This document shows, piece by piece, positions 23,803 through 35,819 of a stretch of DNA of 64,000 nucleotides. The translations under genes were made by a program, and so were the position numbers. This stretch comes from Lantana camara (Eukaryota; Streptophyta; Magnoliopsida; Lamiales; Verbenaceae). The stretch's first letter is position 1. Each line of letters begins with the position of its first letter. The stretch lies in NCBI GenBank assembly GCA_037501455.1, contig CM074858.1, positions 99,234,001 through 99,298,000 on the forward strand, in the 5' to 3' direction. Below the pieces are notes generated by a model, which had not been told where the DNA came from, did no database searches, and worked only from the letters and a program-made list of their open reading frames with translations.

Positions 23803-26800
23803 TGTAACATCCCGCTTGTCCGGCCATCCCAGGTACGTTTTTACGAGAGAGCTACGTGCGTATTTAATTATTTTAATTATGCAATTATGTGTTATTTTAT
23901 TGCTAATGTGGTTAATTGTATTAATTGTTTAACTTATAACTTGAGTTTTAACATTTACATATACGTACTTTGTAATTTGCTCCTTTTCTGCTCGAATTTA
24001 ATTTCGTTTCTTGTGAATTTTTTATATATGTGAACTAAGTGAGTTTATGAATGTGATTATGTGCTCGTTGCATGTTTTAGAGTTTGTTTTATGTGGTTTT
24101 TGGCCCGTTTTGTAAAAACGGGATTTGTGAGGGACTTGAGGGCCTAACTCGTTTAGCGCACCTCGTGTTCCGGAAAGCGTAACTTCAGCTCGGGAATTCG
24201 GATTCGAATTCCGGAAGATGCTTTGGACTCATGACGAAGAAAGAAAGCCAAGGAATCCAACTTTGTATTTTTATAAGCCCGTTTGATCCTCTAAATTTCG
24301 TCCGAATTGAGCCCGTTGTGACAGATTTACCACCTTTCACTAATTAAGCCATATCTAGACCAATCCTTGACCAAATTAGGTGATTCTTGGGCCCACATTC
24401 CACTCACTTAATCCCCCATCCATTAATTAGCCTCTAATTTCGATTTTCAGCTGAGAGAAGAGAGAGAAGCAGCAGCAAACCGAGGAAGAGAGGGAGAAGA
24501 GAGAGGATACTATTCAACTTCAAGTTTCAAGCTCGTTTCTCCTCGGATTCGCCTCAAATTTGTAAGATAAGTCCGGATTCTCGTTGTTTATCTTATCCTC
24601 TTTATTTTAAATGTATTTTGGCTGAATTTCCTTGAAGTTTTGAGCATGGTTTGTGTTAATACATGAATAGTTAGGTAATTTAGCCCTTTTGATGAATCCA
24701 TGTAATCTTTAAATTTCCTTTTCATTTAATGCATCTAATATGTTCTTATGACCTCCCTTCATGTCTCCTTGAAATTTTATTGCATGATAATTGAGTTGTA
24801 ATATAGTTTCCATTAATGGTCTTGCATGAAAATGGAAGAACTTGAACTTGTTGATGCATCTCCTCTTTTCTTCTCAATTTAGCTTCGGGTTTTGCATGAA
24901 TTAGGACATGAATCCTTGAATATTTGTTGCATAAACCTTGTACTATGTGTTGTCTTGATGTTGGTAGGGATTACTTTGAGTTTTGAAGAAGTTTGGAGCT
25001 AAAAATCTCGAAAATTTGGCCCCTGACCAAAATCCACGGGGGTGGATTTTCTCTTTGAAAAAAATCCACCGGGGTGGATTTGAGGCAGCCCCCTCCTGGA
25101 ACTTTCTGACCTAAATCCACGGGGGTGGATTCCCCTTTTTGAAAAAATCCACCGGGGTGGATTTAGGGCAGTGGCTCCCTTTTGCTCCGAACTTCGTTTT
25201 CTTGTTTCTTTTCGCTTGTTTCTTGTTTCTCCCACTCCTAATTTGATCTCCATGCTTTACTAACATGTTAAATTATGTGTTATAATTATTGTATTAGATT
25301 TATGGATTCGTTTGACGTGATTCGTGCCTTATATGATTCGATGTGTACTCCTACGCGCATGAATGACTTTGTACTTTGTTTGCTTGCCTTGCATGTAATC
25401 TCCTTGCTCTTATATGAACTATATGCATTGTTAATATGTTGTATGACATGTTATGCATATTATGTGAATTTTATGAATTTTTTTGACATGAATTATTTGA
25501 TTTATGGGTTGATGTAAACTTATATGCACTAAATGTCACCTTGTTGCGTTTTATTTGTATCTTTTACATTCGTTGCCCCTTGAATGAACTTATGATTTAT
25601 GAATGCTCTTGATATGCTATTATATGAGAAGTTATGGTTTTAATTGATGCGTTATGAGTTGAATTTGTTAGCTATTTGTTTGATATTTCGTCGTTTGCCT
25701 CGATTGCCTAAGTGTGAAATCATATGAAGTGCATTGCATCTTTTCCATCCGTACGCATATGCCGAGCGTCTATATGGTTCATGTTTGAGTTTAAGTTCTT
25801 CCGTTGCTCTTTGTCTTGTTCAGAGCTTCGTTCCTTTGGTGTCGAGGAGGTCCTTTACGTGAGCTTTGGTTGGTTTCTGTTCGGTTGGTTCAACAAGGTG
25901 AGGTTTCTTTCTTTTAGTTATTACGACCTACAACGCTTGATGTGATTTAAGCCCGCATGTGACCTATGTATATGTATAAGTAATTAGATATATGTTTGAT
26001 ACGTATTTTGTGGGATTTCGGCCCTTTTGTTACGAAATATTTGAAAATGCTTTTATTTGTATATAGGAAATATTTTCATTTGTTTATTTTGAAAAGAGTT
26101 GGTGTACGTGTTTTGAAATAGCGAGTTATGTTATGAAAATTATGATTCTTCGAAAATTATGAATTTTGAACAATTTGAACAATTTGATTGGGCCCCGGAG
26201 ATTTGTGTGAAGGAAACCAGGGACGGTGTGGGCCGTCGGGTAGTCCCTAGTATGGTCTTCAACTTAAGGATCAACCCTGAACCCACTAGGAGGCTTGGTG
26301 GGGGAAGGAGTCCTCGGGCGTGAGCGTTATGAAACTCACGAGCCATACTGTTTGTCCGATGGTTGGGGTAGCGCCACCCTGCCATCACCCGAAGGAGAGG
26401 TATGTTTGTCTGATTTTGAATTATGTTTTGTTTTGATTTAAGCTTTGATTTATGAACGGAGTTAGGTGGTCCGAGGCTCGTACTCACCGAGTCGTGTGTG
26501 TGATTTTGAAGTTAGTTTGTGAAACGGGAGTGGATTCATAAATACTAAAATTCAGTTGATTTTGGCCTTTGGCCTTAAATCTTTTTTTCTTATAATTATT
26601 ATCACGTGTTAAATGTTTTGGATTGCAAAAACCACGCCCCGGTTCACGAACCTTCTAATTTTTGAATATGATCTGCTCTATGTATACGTTTGTGTGAGTG
26701 TGTTAGCCCCCTCGCCAGTCTTTAGGACTGACCCCTCCTTGTTGTCTTCTTTTTCCCCCTTTTGGTTTTGTTGAGTTTGCAGGTGCAGGTCGGTGCGTGC

Positions 26801-27193
26801 TAGGAGGAAGTCTTTTGTTTAGTTTATTCAAGTCTTTGCATCTTTATATTTCCGCATTGGTTTTATGATTAAGATATGTATGAAATTTGTATAAGTTTTG
26901 ATTCAGATTTCAAGCTTTGATCCATGTATGATTTATTTGGCCTTGGATGGGCATTTCTGTTTAATTTGTATTAATTCAAGCATGTATGATTGTATTTGAA
27001 TCCTGGTGCATCCGCATTTGATTGTGATTTATTCTGCGCGCTATGTATTAGGGTCTAGACCGCCTAGCTAGTGTGTGAGTTTTTATTTGTCCCCCGTTCG
27101 CTGTGGCTTGGTGCGTGTGAGGAGGTTCCATTTCGTTACACGTGTCGGGCTACAGTGCGGGGGGTGTAGTGCCTTGCGCTCCGGGGTGCTACA
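23803..27193 (+). repeat. Tekay LTR 2 (3391 bp, the most complete; shared middle LTR)
   Basis: It serves as the 3' LTR of the left unit and the 5' LTR of the right unit. It carries four palindromes at 25029-25049, 25061-25081, 25112-25132 and 25144-25164. They alternate AAATCCACGGGGGTGGATTT and AAATCCACCGGGGTGGATTT. The end module GTCACCCGTTCGCTAT-like (about 27089) is shared with L2 and L3. Confidence 0.92.
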
Positions 27194-27201
27194 ACCTAAA
27201 G

Positions 27202-27219
27202 TGGTATCAGAGCTCTTGG
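27202..27219 (+). other. Tekay primer-binding site, copy 2
   Basis: TGGTATCAGAGC follows the LTR 2 end by eight bases, in the same context as copy 1. Confidence 0.88.
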
Positions 27220-27409
27220 TTGCAAAACCGGAGCTCTGGCGTCGTGTCTGGTCTGTCTAGGTCTTTCGGCTTAAGATTATGTGTTTGTTTGCATTCACAA
27301 CATCATTTTATGTGAATTATTTGCATTACTTGCCTTATTTGTTCACATGAACATGCACCTATTAATCGACATGCACCTATATTTGTATTGTAGTTTTGAG
27401 CTTTTCAGG

Positions 27410-28429
27410 ATGTTTCCACGTCGACATTTCTTCGGTCAATCTTCACATCAACATCCTCATCCGCCTTTCAATGCCGAAGAGTTTATGACCGCTATTTTTC
27501 AACAATTCCAAGCGAATCAAGGACAATCTTCATCTACGGGACAACCTATGGATTCGATAGCAACCTTATACCGGGAATTTGGGACTTTTAATCCTTCAAA
27601 GTTTCGGCGAGGTGATGATATTAGAGCCGAAGAATGGATTTTAAAAATAGAATGCATATTTAGAATGTGGCCGTGTGAACCTCAAAACAGAGTCCGTCTT
27701 GTTTCACTACTTCTTCAAGGACAAGCAAAATTATGGTGGTCTAGGATTACTCAACACCTAGAGGCAATAAACGAAGAGGTGACATGGGATGTATTTATTC
27801 GAGAATTTAAGAAAAAATATACGCCGGCTATTTTGCAAGATCGAAGAACTGAAGAATTTCTCACCCTCAAACAAGGAAATAAAACAGTTATGGAATATTT
27901 GGAAGAGTTTGAGAGATTGGGCGTGTATGTACTAAATATTTTCAATAAAGATCGGGTAAAGACTAGGGATTTTATGGAAGGCCTCCGAGGCGAATTTAGG
28001 GAAGCTTTGATGGCAAGAAATACTGATACGTGGGACAAAGCCGTGGAGAAAGTGCTACGGATCGAAACTCGGTAGATGGCAAGAAAAAGATATGAAGAAA
28101 AGGCATCGGGACAACCATTTGGGTCAGGCTCTTGTTCCCATTTGCAAGTGGAAGAAAGAGGGATCCAACATGGCAACCGAACTAAGAAAAGTGACAAGAA
28201 ACTTAGATCTTGGAAGACCCCTCGATCAGAGAGAGAATTTCAACCGTGCGCCCATTGCGGGGGGACCAACCATACATTTGACGAATGTTGGAATAGGCTA
28301 GGGAGATGCTATGCTTGCGGATCTTCAGAGCACCAGGTTTTCGATTGTGGTAGTTCGAGGGCTAACAAACAAAGGAGGCGGAATCAAAGACTTCAACTTA
28401 GAAACCAAAGAGCACCCGAAAATTGAGGT
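27410..28429 (+). pseudogene. Tekay-like gag, copy 2 (single in-frame stop)
   Basis: Starts MFPRRHFFGQ at 27410 and runs 222 codons to a TAG at 28073-28075, where copy 1 has a tryptophan codon. It then stays in frame to the natural end QRAPEN. The gag domain covers residues about 50-215 and the zinc knuckle CYACGSSEHQVFDC lies near residue 303. One stop separates it from an intact gag, making it the least damaged coding region of the window. Directly after the end, GAG|GTAATT and a CAG 40 bases later resemble splice sites; their use is unknown. Confidence 0.9.
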
Positions 28430-29863
28430 AATTGCATTCATAGTATCTCATTCATGCATATTTATATCTCAGGAAAACCCACTCTTTGTTTATTCTCTTT
28501 TGCTTCGTTGCTCCTTGTGCTTGGTGTTGTTGCCTGTGTTGCTTTTGCGCTAGTTTTGTTGCGTGTGTCTCTTTCTTTTGTGGGGAAATCTCTTCTTGAA
28601 GAGAGTTAGTGAGCTGAGGGACCGGGTGTTTGTGAGTTGCGAGGGCCGAGTTTTTTGGTGGACTTTTGGAGGAGTTTTCTTCTTCTCCTTCTTCTTGTTG
28701 AGGTACGGGGTTACCTCAAGGTGTAGGTTGTTCGTTCAGGCCTGGTGCCGTTGTTAGTGTCTCTAAGGTGGCCCGTTCGGGGCTCAACGATATTTTCGGG
28801 TGTTGGATTAAAGACTACCCCGTCTATATCCTTCGTGGAGGTGGTTGGTTATTCCGGGACGGTGCAACAAGCTTTGTGGCTTACTTTTGGGTCAACCGAA
28901 GGATTGAGCGAAGCTTGAAGAGACAAGGGTAGTAGTAAGACTTCTTTGGTGTTTCCTTGAAAGTTGGAATTTGTTTCCTTCCCGATAGGGATATCGAAGT
29001 GGTCGTGATCTTTATTCCGGAATAACTCGAGTTCAAGACGTAGTGGAAGAGCTCTTAGAAGGTAGTATCATCCGTTCGAGTACTTCTCCGTGGAGTACTT
29101 AGTCCTATCTAAGGAAGAAGATGGGATTTAAGATGAATTTAAACTACCGTGAGCTACACAGGTTAACTGTGGAAGATAAATACCCTTTGCGCGTTTCCAG
29201 GTGGTGTTCGTGTTTTCCAGGGGTTCGTGATCTGTGCCGAGTTATGTTCTCTAAGGGTATTACCAACTACGCTTTTGAGAAGAAGCACCGAGAATTGCCT
29301 CAGAGAACAAGTCTATAGTGTTATCAGGATTCAACAACGGTTTTGTCTTCTTTCGGTAGCCATCCCATAGCACGGACGTTAAGAAGAGACACGGTTAGAG
29401 TGCGATGAGGTGTTTGAAGAGAGTTGCCTTTGGTGATAGCTTCGCTTACCCGAGGGTACTCAAGATTACCTTGTTGTGACTGAGGCACTAAGGAAGGCAT
29501 TGGTTGCTTGTGGCTTGCGGAAGAATGTAGTCAACAACTCTAGTAGTGCAAGGTCACACAGTTACCTTACTCTTGGTCCGAAGTTTTGAAGAACTGGTAA
29601 AGATACGTTGGCATAAGATAGGGCATTGTAGACTTTGTGTAACAATGTCTAAAGGGCTATCGGTTGAAGACCGAGCATTAAAGACCGGTAGTTTCTCCAA
29701 CTACTTCCGAATTCTATTTGGAAGTGGGAGCAAACGGCTAAGGACTTCGTGTCCGGTTTGCTAAGGCTTAGGAGATCTCAAGGAGAATTAAGTGGTAACT
29801 CATTTCAATGAGTGGACCTAATTCTCTTGGCTTCGGTGGTTCGGTGAAGTTTTGAGAGCTTTT
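28430..29863 (+). pseudogene. Tekay-like pol remnants, copy 2
   Basis: Better preserved at RT than copy 1: NLNYRELHRLTVEDKYPL near 29139-29192 matches the conserved YREL...KYPLP motif, and GYYQLRF appears near 29258. The integrase relic WKWEQTAKDF lies near 29718-29750. Stops and frame changes are mostly the same as in copy 1. About 45 bp before the polypurine tract are missing relative to copy 1. Confidence 0.75.
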
Positions 29864-29875
29864 CAAGGGGGCAAG
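29864..29875 (+). other. Tekay polypurine tract before LTR 3
   Basis: A G-rich CAAGGGGGCAAG is a mutated and shortened counterpart of 23789-23800, just upstream of the LTR 3 start at 29878. Confidence 0.75.
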
Positions 29876-29877
29876 TT

Positions 29878-31981
29878 TGTAACATCCCGCTTGTCCGGCC
29901 ATCCCAGGTACGTTTTTACGAGAGAGCTACGTGCGTATTTAATTATTTTAGGGCAGTGGCTCCCTTTTGCTCCGAACTTCGTTTTCTTGTTTCTTTTCGC
30001 TTGTTTCTTGTTTCTCCCACTCCTAATTTGATCTCCATGCTTTACTAACATGTTAAATTATGTGTTATAATTATTGTATTAAATTTATGGATTCGATTGA
30101 CGTGATTCGTGCCTTATATGATTCGATGTGTACTCCTACGCACATGAATGAATTTGTATTTTGTTTGCTTGCCTTGCATGTAATCTCCTTGCTCTTATAT
30201 GAACTATATGCATTGTTAATATGTTCTATGACATGTTATGCATATTATGTGAATTTTATGAATTTTTTTGACGTGAATTATGTGATTTATGGGTTGATGT
30301 AAACTTATATACACTAAATGTCACCTTGTTGCGTTTTATTCGTATCTTTTACATTTGTTGCCCCTTGAATGAACTTATAAAATTATGAATCCTCTTGATA
30401 TGCTAATATATGATAAGTTATGGTTTTAATTGATGTGTTATGAGTTTAATTTGTTAGTTATTTGTTTGATATTTGGTTGTTTGCCTCGATGTGCCTAAGT
30501 GTGAATTTATATGAAGTGCATTGCATCTTTTCCATCCGTACGCATATGCCGAGCGTCTATATGGTTCATGTTTGAGTCTAAGTTCGTCCTTTGCTCTTTG
30601 TCTTGTTCAGAGCTTCGTTCCTTTGGTGTCGAGGAGGTCCTTTACGTGTGCTTTGGTTGGTTTTTGTTCGGTTGGTTCGACAAGGCGAGTTTTCTTTCTT
30701 TTAGTTGTTACGACCTACAACCCTTGATGTGATTTAAGCCCGCATGTGACCTATGTATATGTATAAGTAATTAGATATATGTTTGACACGTATTTTGTGG
30801 GATTTTGGCCCTTTTGTTACGAAATATTTGAAAATGCTTTTATTTATATATAGGAGCTATTTTCGTTTGTTTATTTTGAAAAGAATTGGTGTGTGTGTTT
30901 GGAAATAGCGAGTTATGTTATGAAAATTATGATTCTTCGAAAATTATGAATTTTGAACAATTTGAACAATTTGATTGGGCCCCGGAGATTTGTGTGAAGG
31001 AAACCAGGGACGGTGTGGGCCGTCGGGTAGTCCCTAGTATGGTCTTCAACTTAAGGATCAACCCTGAACCCACTAGGAGGCTTGGTGGGGGAAGGAGTCC
31101 TCGAGCGTGAGCGTCATGAAACTCACGAGCCATACTGTTTGTCCGATGGTTGGGGTGGCGCCACCCTGCCATCACCCAGAGAAGAGGTATGTTTGTCTGA
31201 TTTTGAATTATGTTTTGTTTTGATTTAAGCTTTAATTTATGAACGGAGTTAGGTGGTCCGAGGCTCGTACTCGCCGAGTCTTGTGTGTGATTTTGAACTT
31301 AGTTTGTGAAACGGGAGTGGATTCATATATACTAAAATTTAGTTGATTTTGGCCTTCGGTGTTGACTCTTTTTTTTCTTATAATTATTATCACGTGTTAA
31401 ATGTTTTGGATTGCAAAAACCACGCCCCGGTTCATGAACCTTCTAATTTTTGAATATGCTCTGCTCTATGTATACGTATATGTGAGTGTGTTAGCCCCCT
31501 CATCAGTCTTTAGGACTGACCCCTCCTTATTGTCTTCTTTTTCCCCCTTTTGGTTTTGTTGTGTTTGCAGGTGCAGGTCGGTGCGTGCTAAGCGGAAGTC
31601 TTTTGTTTAGTTTGTTCAAGTCTTTGCATATTTATATTTCCGCATTGGTTTTATGATTAAGATATGTATGAAATTTGTATAAGTTTTGATTCAGATTTCA
31701 AGCTTTGATCCATGTATGATTTATTTGGCCTTGGATGGGCATTTCTGTTTAATTTGTATTAATTCAAGCATGTATGATTGTATTTGAATCTTGGTGCTTC
31801 TGCATTTGATTTTGATTTATTCTGCACGCTCTGTATTAGGGTCTAGACCGCCTAGCTATTGTGTGAGTTTTTATTTGTCACCCGTTCGCTGTGGCTTGGT
31901 GCGTATACGGAGGTTCCATTTCGTTACACGTATCGGGCTATAGTACGGGGGGTGTAGTGCCTTGCGCTCCGGGGTGCTACA
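29878..31981 (+). repeat. Tekay LTR 3 (2104 bp, large internal deletion)
   Basis: The first 73 bp match the LTR start, then the sequence jumps at about 29950 to the equivalent of 25164 in LTR 2. About 1.28 kb is missing and TTTA is shared at both edges. The deletion removes the whole palindrome array. It ends GGGGTGCTACA at 31981, followed by CCGAT. Confidence 0.9.
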
Positions 31982-31986
31982 CCGAT

Positions 31987-32306
31987 CCTAATTTTTGATT
32001 TAACTCCATTAGTGGAGATAGGTGCGAAGAGTGTATTCTGAAGTTGATGATTAGAACTTAGGAGAAAATTTTGAATTTCTCATCTTAATCTTTGTACATT
32101 GTTTCGTTCGAATTCACACACTACACAAAGGGTATACTTTTCATACTACTTTTTGATAATCTTATGTTTATGATTACTTGATTTGATTAGTTAGGCTTGT
32201 TTAGGCGATGGTTCGATGATTGCTTGTAGGAGATGGTTTGATGGGGATGCGTTTTCTTTATTTTCGTATTACTCGAGGACGAGCAATAAGCAAGTGTGGG
32301 GGAATT
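31987..32306 (+). other. Athila 3' region, copy 1, after the Tekay insert, with polypurine tract
   Basis: Continues the Athila sequence interrupted at 18106 and is collinear with 40017-40337. It ends with AAGTGTGGGGGAATT at 32292-32306, the canonical Athila polypurine tract. No coding frame is seen. Confidence 0.85.
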
Positions 32307-32477
32307 TGTTGAGTGTAGAATTTACATGAATTTAAGCGTTAATTAGATTATATTTTTGTGTCGTTTGATGCGTTTATGTGTATATTTCCCTTCCCTGTGG
32401 GTACGATCCTATTATGCTACGCGTATGTTAGTGTACACTTACACGATTGGTTTTAACTTAAGAAAATCATAAAAACA
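32307..32477 (+). repeat. Athila middle LTR (171 bp, collapsed)
   Basis: Starts TGTTGAGTGTAG, matches the first ~75 bp of the LTR, then jumps to the last ~90 bp (from TTCCCTTCCC). About 1.3 kb is missing, including the palindromes and the TATA-like site. A primer site at 32484-32501 with TGG changed to TAG follows. Confidence 0.88.
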
Positions 32478-32483
32478 AGTGTT

Positions 32484-32501
32484 TAGCGCCGTTGCCGGGG
32501 A
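32484..32501 (+). other. Athila primer-binding site, copy 2
   Basis: TAGCGCCGTTGCCGGGGA is canonical except that the first G has become A. It follows the collapsed middle LTR by six bases. Confidence 0.88.
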
Positions 32502-32636
32502 CGACGTTTTAAATCAATATTACTTAAATATTTTGATTTAGTGCTTTAGACCATTACTTTACTTTGTGTTCATTGTCGTTTGTCACTGTGGAATTGGATT
32601 GAGGATTTTTTTTTCTTTTGAGCAGGTCTACGGTGT

Positions 32637-35138
32637 ATGCGAAGATCTCAAGATCCGAAATTAGTACCATACGACCCGGAGATCGAGAGAACATTGAGTG
32701 CTATTAGGAGGAAGCCCAAGAAGGATAAGAAATCGACTACCATACTGATGGCTGACCCACCTCAAGATCCACCACCACCGGCCATTAGACATTATAACGT
32801 ACCGCAGGCTGGAGCAATTCAGACTGCAACCCGACCCCCGATCGCAGCAAACAATTTTGAAGTCAAACCAGCTATCATCAATTTGCTGCAGAATAATCCG
32901 TTTTCAGGACTACCACTGGAGGATCCGACATCACATCTTGAGTATTTTCTTGAGGTATGTGATACCTTTACGATCCACAATGTCACTACTGATGCTATCC
33001 GAGTCAGGCTTTTTCCCTTTTCACTAAGGGAACGAGCTAAAGCATAGTTAAGTACTGTCCTAAATGAATCTTTTCAGACTTGGGCAGCATTATCTCAGGC
33101 TTTCTTTGTAGCACCCCAACCGGAAGGTGCCACATCCTTAGGTGGTATCAGAGCTTCGGGTTGCAAAACCCGGGCTCTCGTGTCGGGTGAGTCAGTCTAG
33201 GTCGTTCAGCTTAGGAATTAACTGACAATGTGAGCGCAAGGTGCCACATTCTTAGCCAAGTTCTTTCCACTTAGCAAAACCACGAAGTACAGGAATGATA
33301 TTCAAGGTTTCAGACAGTTAGATGGAGAGTCTTTATATGAAGCGTGGGAAAGGTTCAAGGATTTGCAGAAGAGGTGTCCACACCATGGGATTCCCGATTG
33401 GTTATTAATTCAGACATTCTATAATGGGATGTCCCCTACTTTTAGAGGAGCAATGGATGCCGCAGCTGGCGGATTTCTTGTCAAAATCTGAAGCCGTCAC
33501 CACCGAGTTGTTAGATAATATGTCACAAAATGATGTTTTTGTGCATGAGAGGAGCTATTCACAACCAGCCAAGGCGGGAGTAATTGAGCTAGATGGCCTA
33601 ACAGCTATCAATGCTAAATTTGAAGCCCTCAACAAGAAATTGGATCAACTTTCTATCAATGCAGTTGGGATACCATCCCACCCAGTTCAGGTAACTTGTG
33701 AAATTTGTAGTGGTCCACATGCGTTTAATGTGTGTCCTCATACTAATGTAGGAGAACAGGTGCAAGAGCAGGTGAATTATGCAAAAAATTCCAAACCAAC
33801 AAATGATCCCTACTCAAACACCTACAACCTAGGATGGAAGAACCATCCCCATTTTTCTTGGTCTAATAATCAGAATGCCCAGTAACCACTTCAACCTAGG
33901 CCACAGTTTCAGCCTAGGCAGCAATTCCAACCAAGACCGCCAACCCCCTACAATACTACACCACCTCAACAGGAGCAAAAGCAGGAATGGGAGGCTGCAC
34001 TTGAGAAATTCATAGCCGTGTCTACAGATCGACATCAGAAGTTGAAAGCTCAGGTGGAACAGATGGTGAACCAGAACAGAAATTCGGAGACTCAAATTGG
34101 TCAGATTGCCCAATCTTTGAGTATAAGAGGCCTAGGAATGCTACCAAGTCAAACCGAAAACAATCCTAAGGAGCATTGCAAGGCCGTATTTGTACAAAGT
34201 GGAGAGTATGAAGGTCCGAAGTTACTTGCAGATTCAGATGTTCAGAAATTTGTTTGTTATGAGGTTGAGCGAATATTTAGTTTTGGAAAGGTGAATATAG
34301 AGGAGAAGAAGGAAGAGTTCCCTTCAAAGAAAAAGGAGAATGTGGCAACCGACTCATATGTGCCACCGATTTTTTTTCCCCAAATATTACAGAAGTAGGA
34401 GTTAAAAAAGGAATCATTTCAAGTAAAGGGAATTCTGACGACTTCACTACGGTTGCACTGACTGAAGAGTACAGTGCTATTATTCAGCATAAGCTTCCCC
34501 CGAAGCTTAAAGATCCAGGGAGTTTTTCGATTCCTTTAACTATCGGTTATTTACAATTTCATAATATTTTATGTGATTTAGGTGCTAGTGTGAGTTTAAT
34601 GCCTTTATCTACGTGCAGGAAATTAGGAGTGAAGGAGCTCAAACCAACCAATATGACACTCCAACTAGCTGACAGATCGGTGAAATACCCTATCGGAGTT
34701 CTTGAAGATGTGTTGGTAAAAGTTGGAAAATTCGACATTCCTAACGATTTTGTAGTTCTTGATGTTGAGAGTGATGAGAGGATGCCATTGATCCTTGGGA
34801 GGCCGTTTCTAGCCATGGCAGGAGCAGATATTGATGTTCAGAATGGACGCCTCACATTCAAAATAGGAGATGAAAGCTTGGAGTTTAGGAATTTTGGTTC
34901 TATAACACCCCCACCGATTCCGGATAAGTGTTAAATGATCAAGGTTATTAGTGAAACCTCGAACAGAGTGATATTATTTTTGGAAAAAAGAGATGCAGTT
35001 GATTGGGGAGGAGAACCGAAGTCCCAAAATTCAAGGGGAGAGGATGTTTTGAATTTAAATATTTGGATTTCAAGCTCCGATGTTGTGAGTAGCAAGAACG
35101 AGGTCACTCCATGTGACTCGTCGTTTGGGGATTGCTAA
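32637..35138 (+). pseudogene. Athila gag-protease, copy 2 (broken, with inserted micro-element)
   Basis: Same architecture as copy 1: MRRSQDPKLVPYDPEIER start, gag domain (IRVRLFPFSLRERAKA near 33000), RCPHHGIPDW-like region near 33375, a cysteine-histidine motif CEICSGPHAFNVC near 33699-33737, and protease DLGASVSLMP (about 34576) with ILGRPFLAMAGA (about 34790). Stops lie near 33046, 33883, 34396 and 34932, and a 142-bp insert with target duplication interrupts gag at 33107. The natural end is FGDC then TAA at 35136-35138, at the same place as in copy 1. Nothing RT-like follows, so pol loss predates the duplication. Confidence 0.9.
33107..33248 (+). mobile_element. 142-bp LTR-like micro-element in Athila gag
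   Basis: Flanked by perfect 5-bp direct repeats TTCTT (33102-33106 and 33249-33253); the empty site is seen in copy 1 near 12547. It starts TGTAGCACC and ends GGTGCCACA. The first 28 bases end in the same AAGGTGCCACA as the element's last 11 bases. A TGGTATCAGAGC primer site (33155-33166) and the chromovirus-type leader GGGTTGCAAAACCCGGGC follow. It looks like an LTR element reduced to an extremely short LTR, a primer site, a leader stub and an LTR end. Whether it inserted at this size or collapsed afterwards is open. Confidence 0.7.
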
Positions 35139-35590
35139 TTCCTAATCCCGTTTTCAAATTCAAGCTAATGACTATAACTTAGAACTTTTTTTTTTCCCGT
35201 TTCCTTTCGTTTTTGCTTTCATTGTTTTCTTTTCTTTCGTTCTTGTTTTTCTCGCGTTTATTTTGGTTTTCTCTCTCATTTTGTAGGTTAGCAAATGCTC
35301 TACTAGGAGGCCGAAGTTTAGTTGGAGGCTTGGACCGTGATTTGAGCTTTAATGTCAATATTGAGGTCCATTTACCTCGTTCGTATGTGTGTGCATGAGA
35401 TTGAATCGTCTATATGAAGAATAAATTGATGAGTGTCGTTGTATTATATGTTGTGTAATGTTGATGTGTTTTGATATTGGTGCACTATGGTTTGATTGAA
35501 ATTCTATGAGTTAATTCTTGTTAATTAACGTGACTAAGCACCATCCGAATTGTGTTTGCGCATAACCTTAGTCTTTGGGCGAAATTGTTA
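35139..35590 (+). other. Non-coding spacer, copy 2
   Basis: Collinear with 14403-14850, with the same pyrimidine-rich tract and an AG (35285-35286) at the acceptor-like position. No protein is supported. Confidence 0.6.
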
Positions 35591-35714
35591 GTAACGGGCG
35601 TTACACCCTCTTCATTGTAAATTCAGTAACGCCCGTTAAAGAGGTCAGGCATCTGGGGCAATAGGGGTAACGGGCGTTACCCCTTGCAAGGCTAAATACT
35701 ATAACGCCCGTTAC
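35591..35714. repeat. Palindrome array upstream of the internal ORF promoter, copy 2
   Basis: Four units at 35591-35604, 35626-35639, 35664-35683 and 35701-35714. The third, GGGGTAACGGGCGTTACCCC, is a 20-bp palindrome with 9-bp arms around a central GG. It ends about 100 bp before the TATA box. Confidence 0.93.
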
Positions 35715-35811
35715 CGGGGCGATTACGCGAGTTTTAATTGCTTGGGAAGCACGTTTTGAGTTTGTTTTACTCCTTTTTCTTCCCAATTTCGGGTTTTTTC
35801 TGCCCCAAACC

Positions 35812-35819
35812 TATAAATA
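35812..35819 (+). promoter_or_regulatory. Internal TATA box for the ATHILA-type ORF, copy 2
   Basis: TATAAATA in the same context and spacing as 15072-15079. Confidence 0.6.

Larger units (their letters stand above)
18112..31981 (+). mobile_element. Tekay/Del-like chromovirus chain: LTR-internal-LTR-internal-LTR
   Basis: Three LTRs begin TGTAACATCCCGCTTG (18112, 23803, 29878) and end GGGGTGCTACA (21069, 27193, 31981). A perfect 5-bp target duplication, CCGAT, flanks the whole chain (18107-18111 and 31982-31986). The uninterrupted second Athila copy at about 40006 shows the empty site. Each internal region has a TGGTATCAGAGC primer site, a gag with a zinc knuckle, and RT and integrase relics. 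LTRs of 2-3.4 kb with this primer type fit Tekay/Del. The duplications at the outer ends only, with one shared middle LTR, point to unequal LTR recombination after insertion. Confidence 0.88.
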
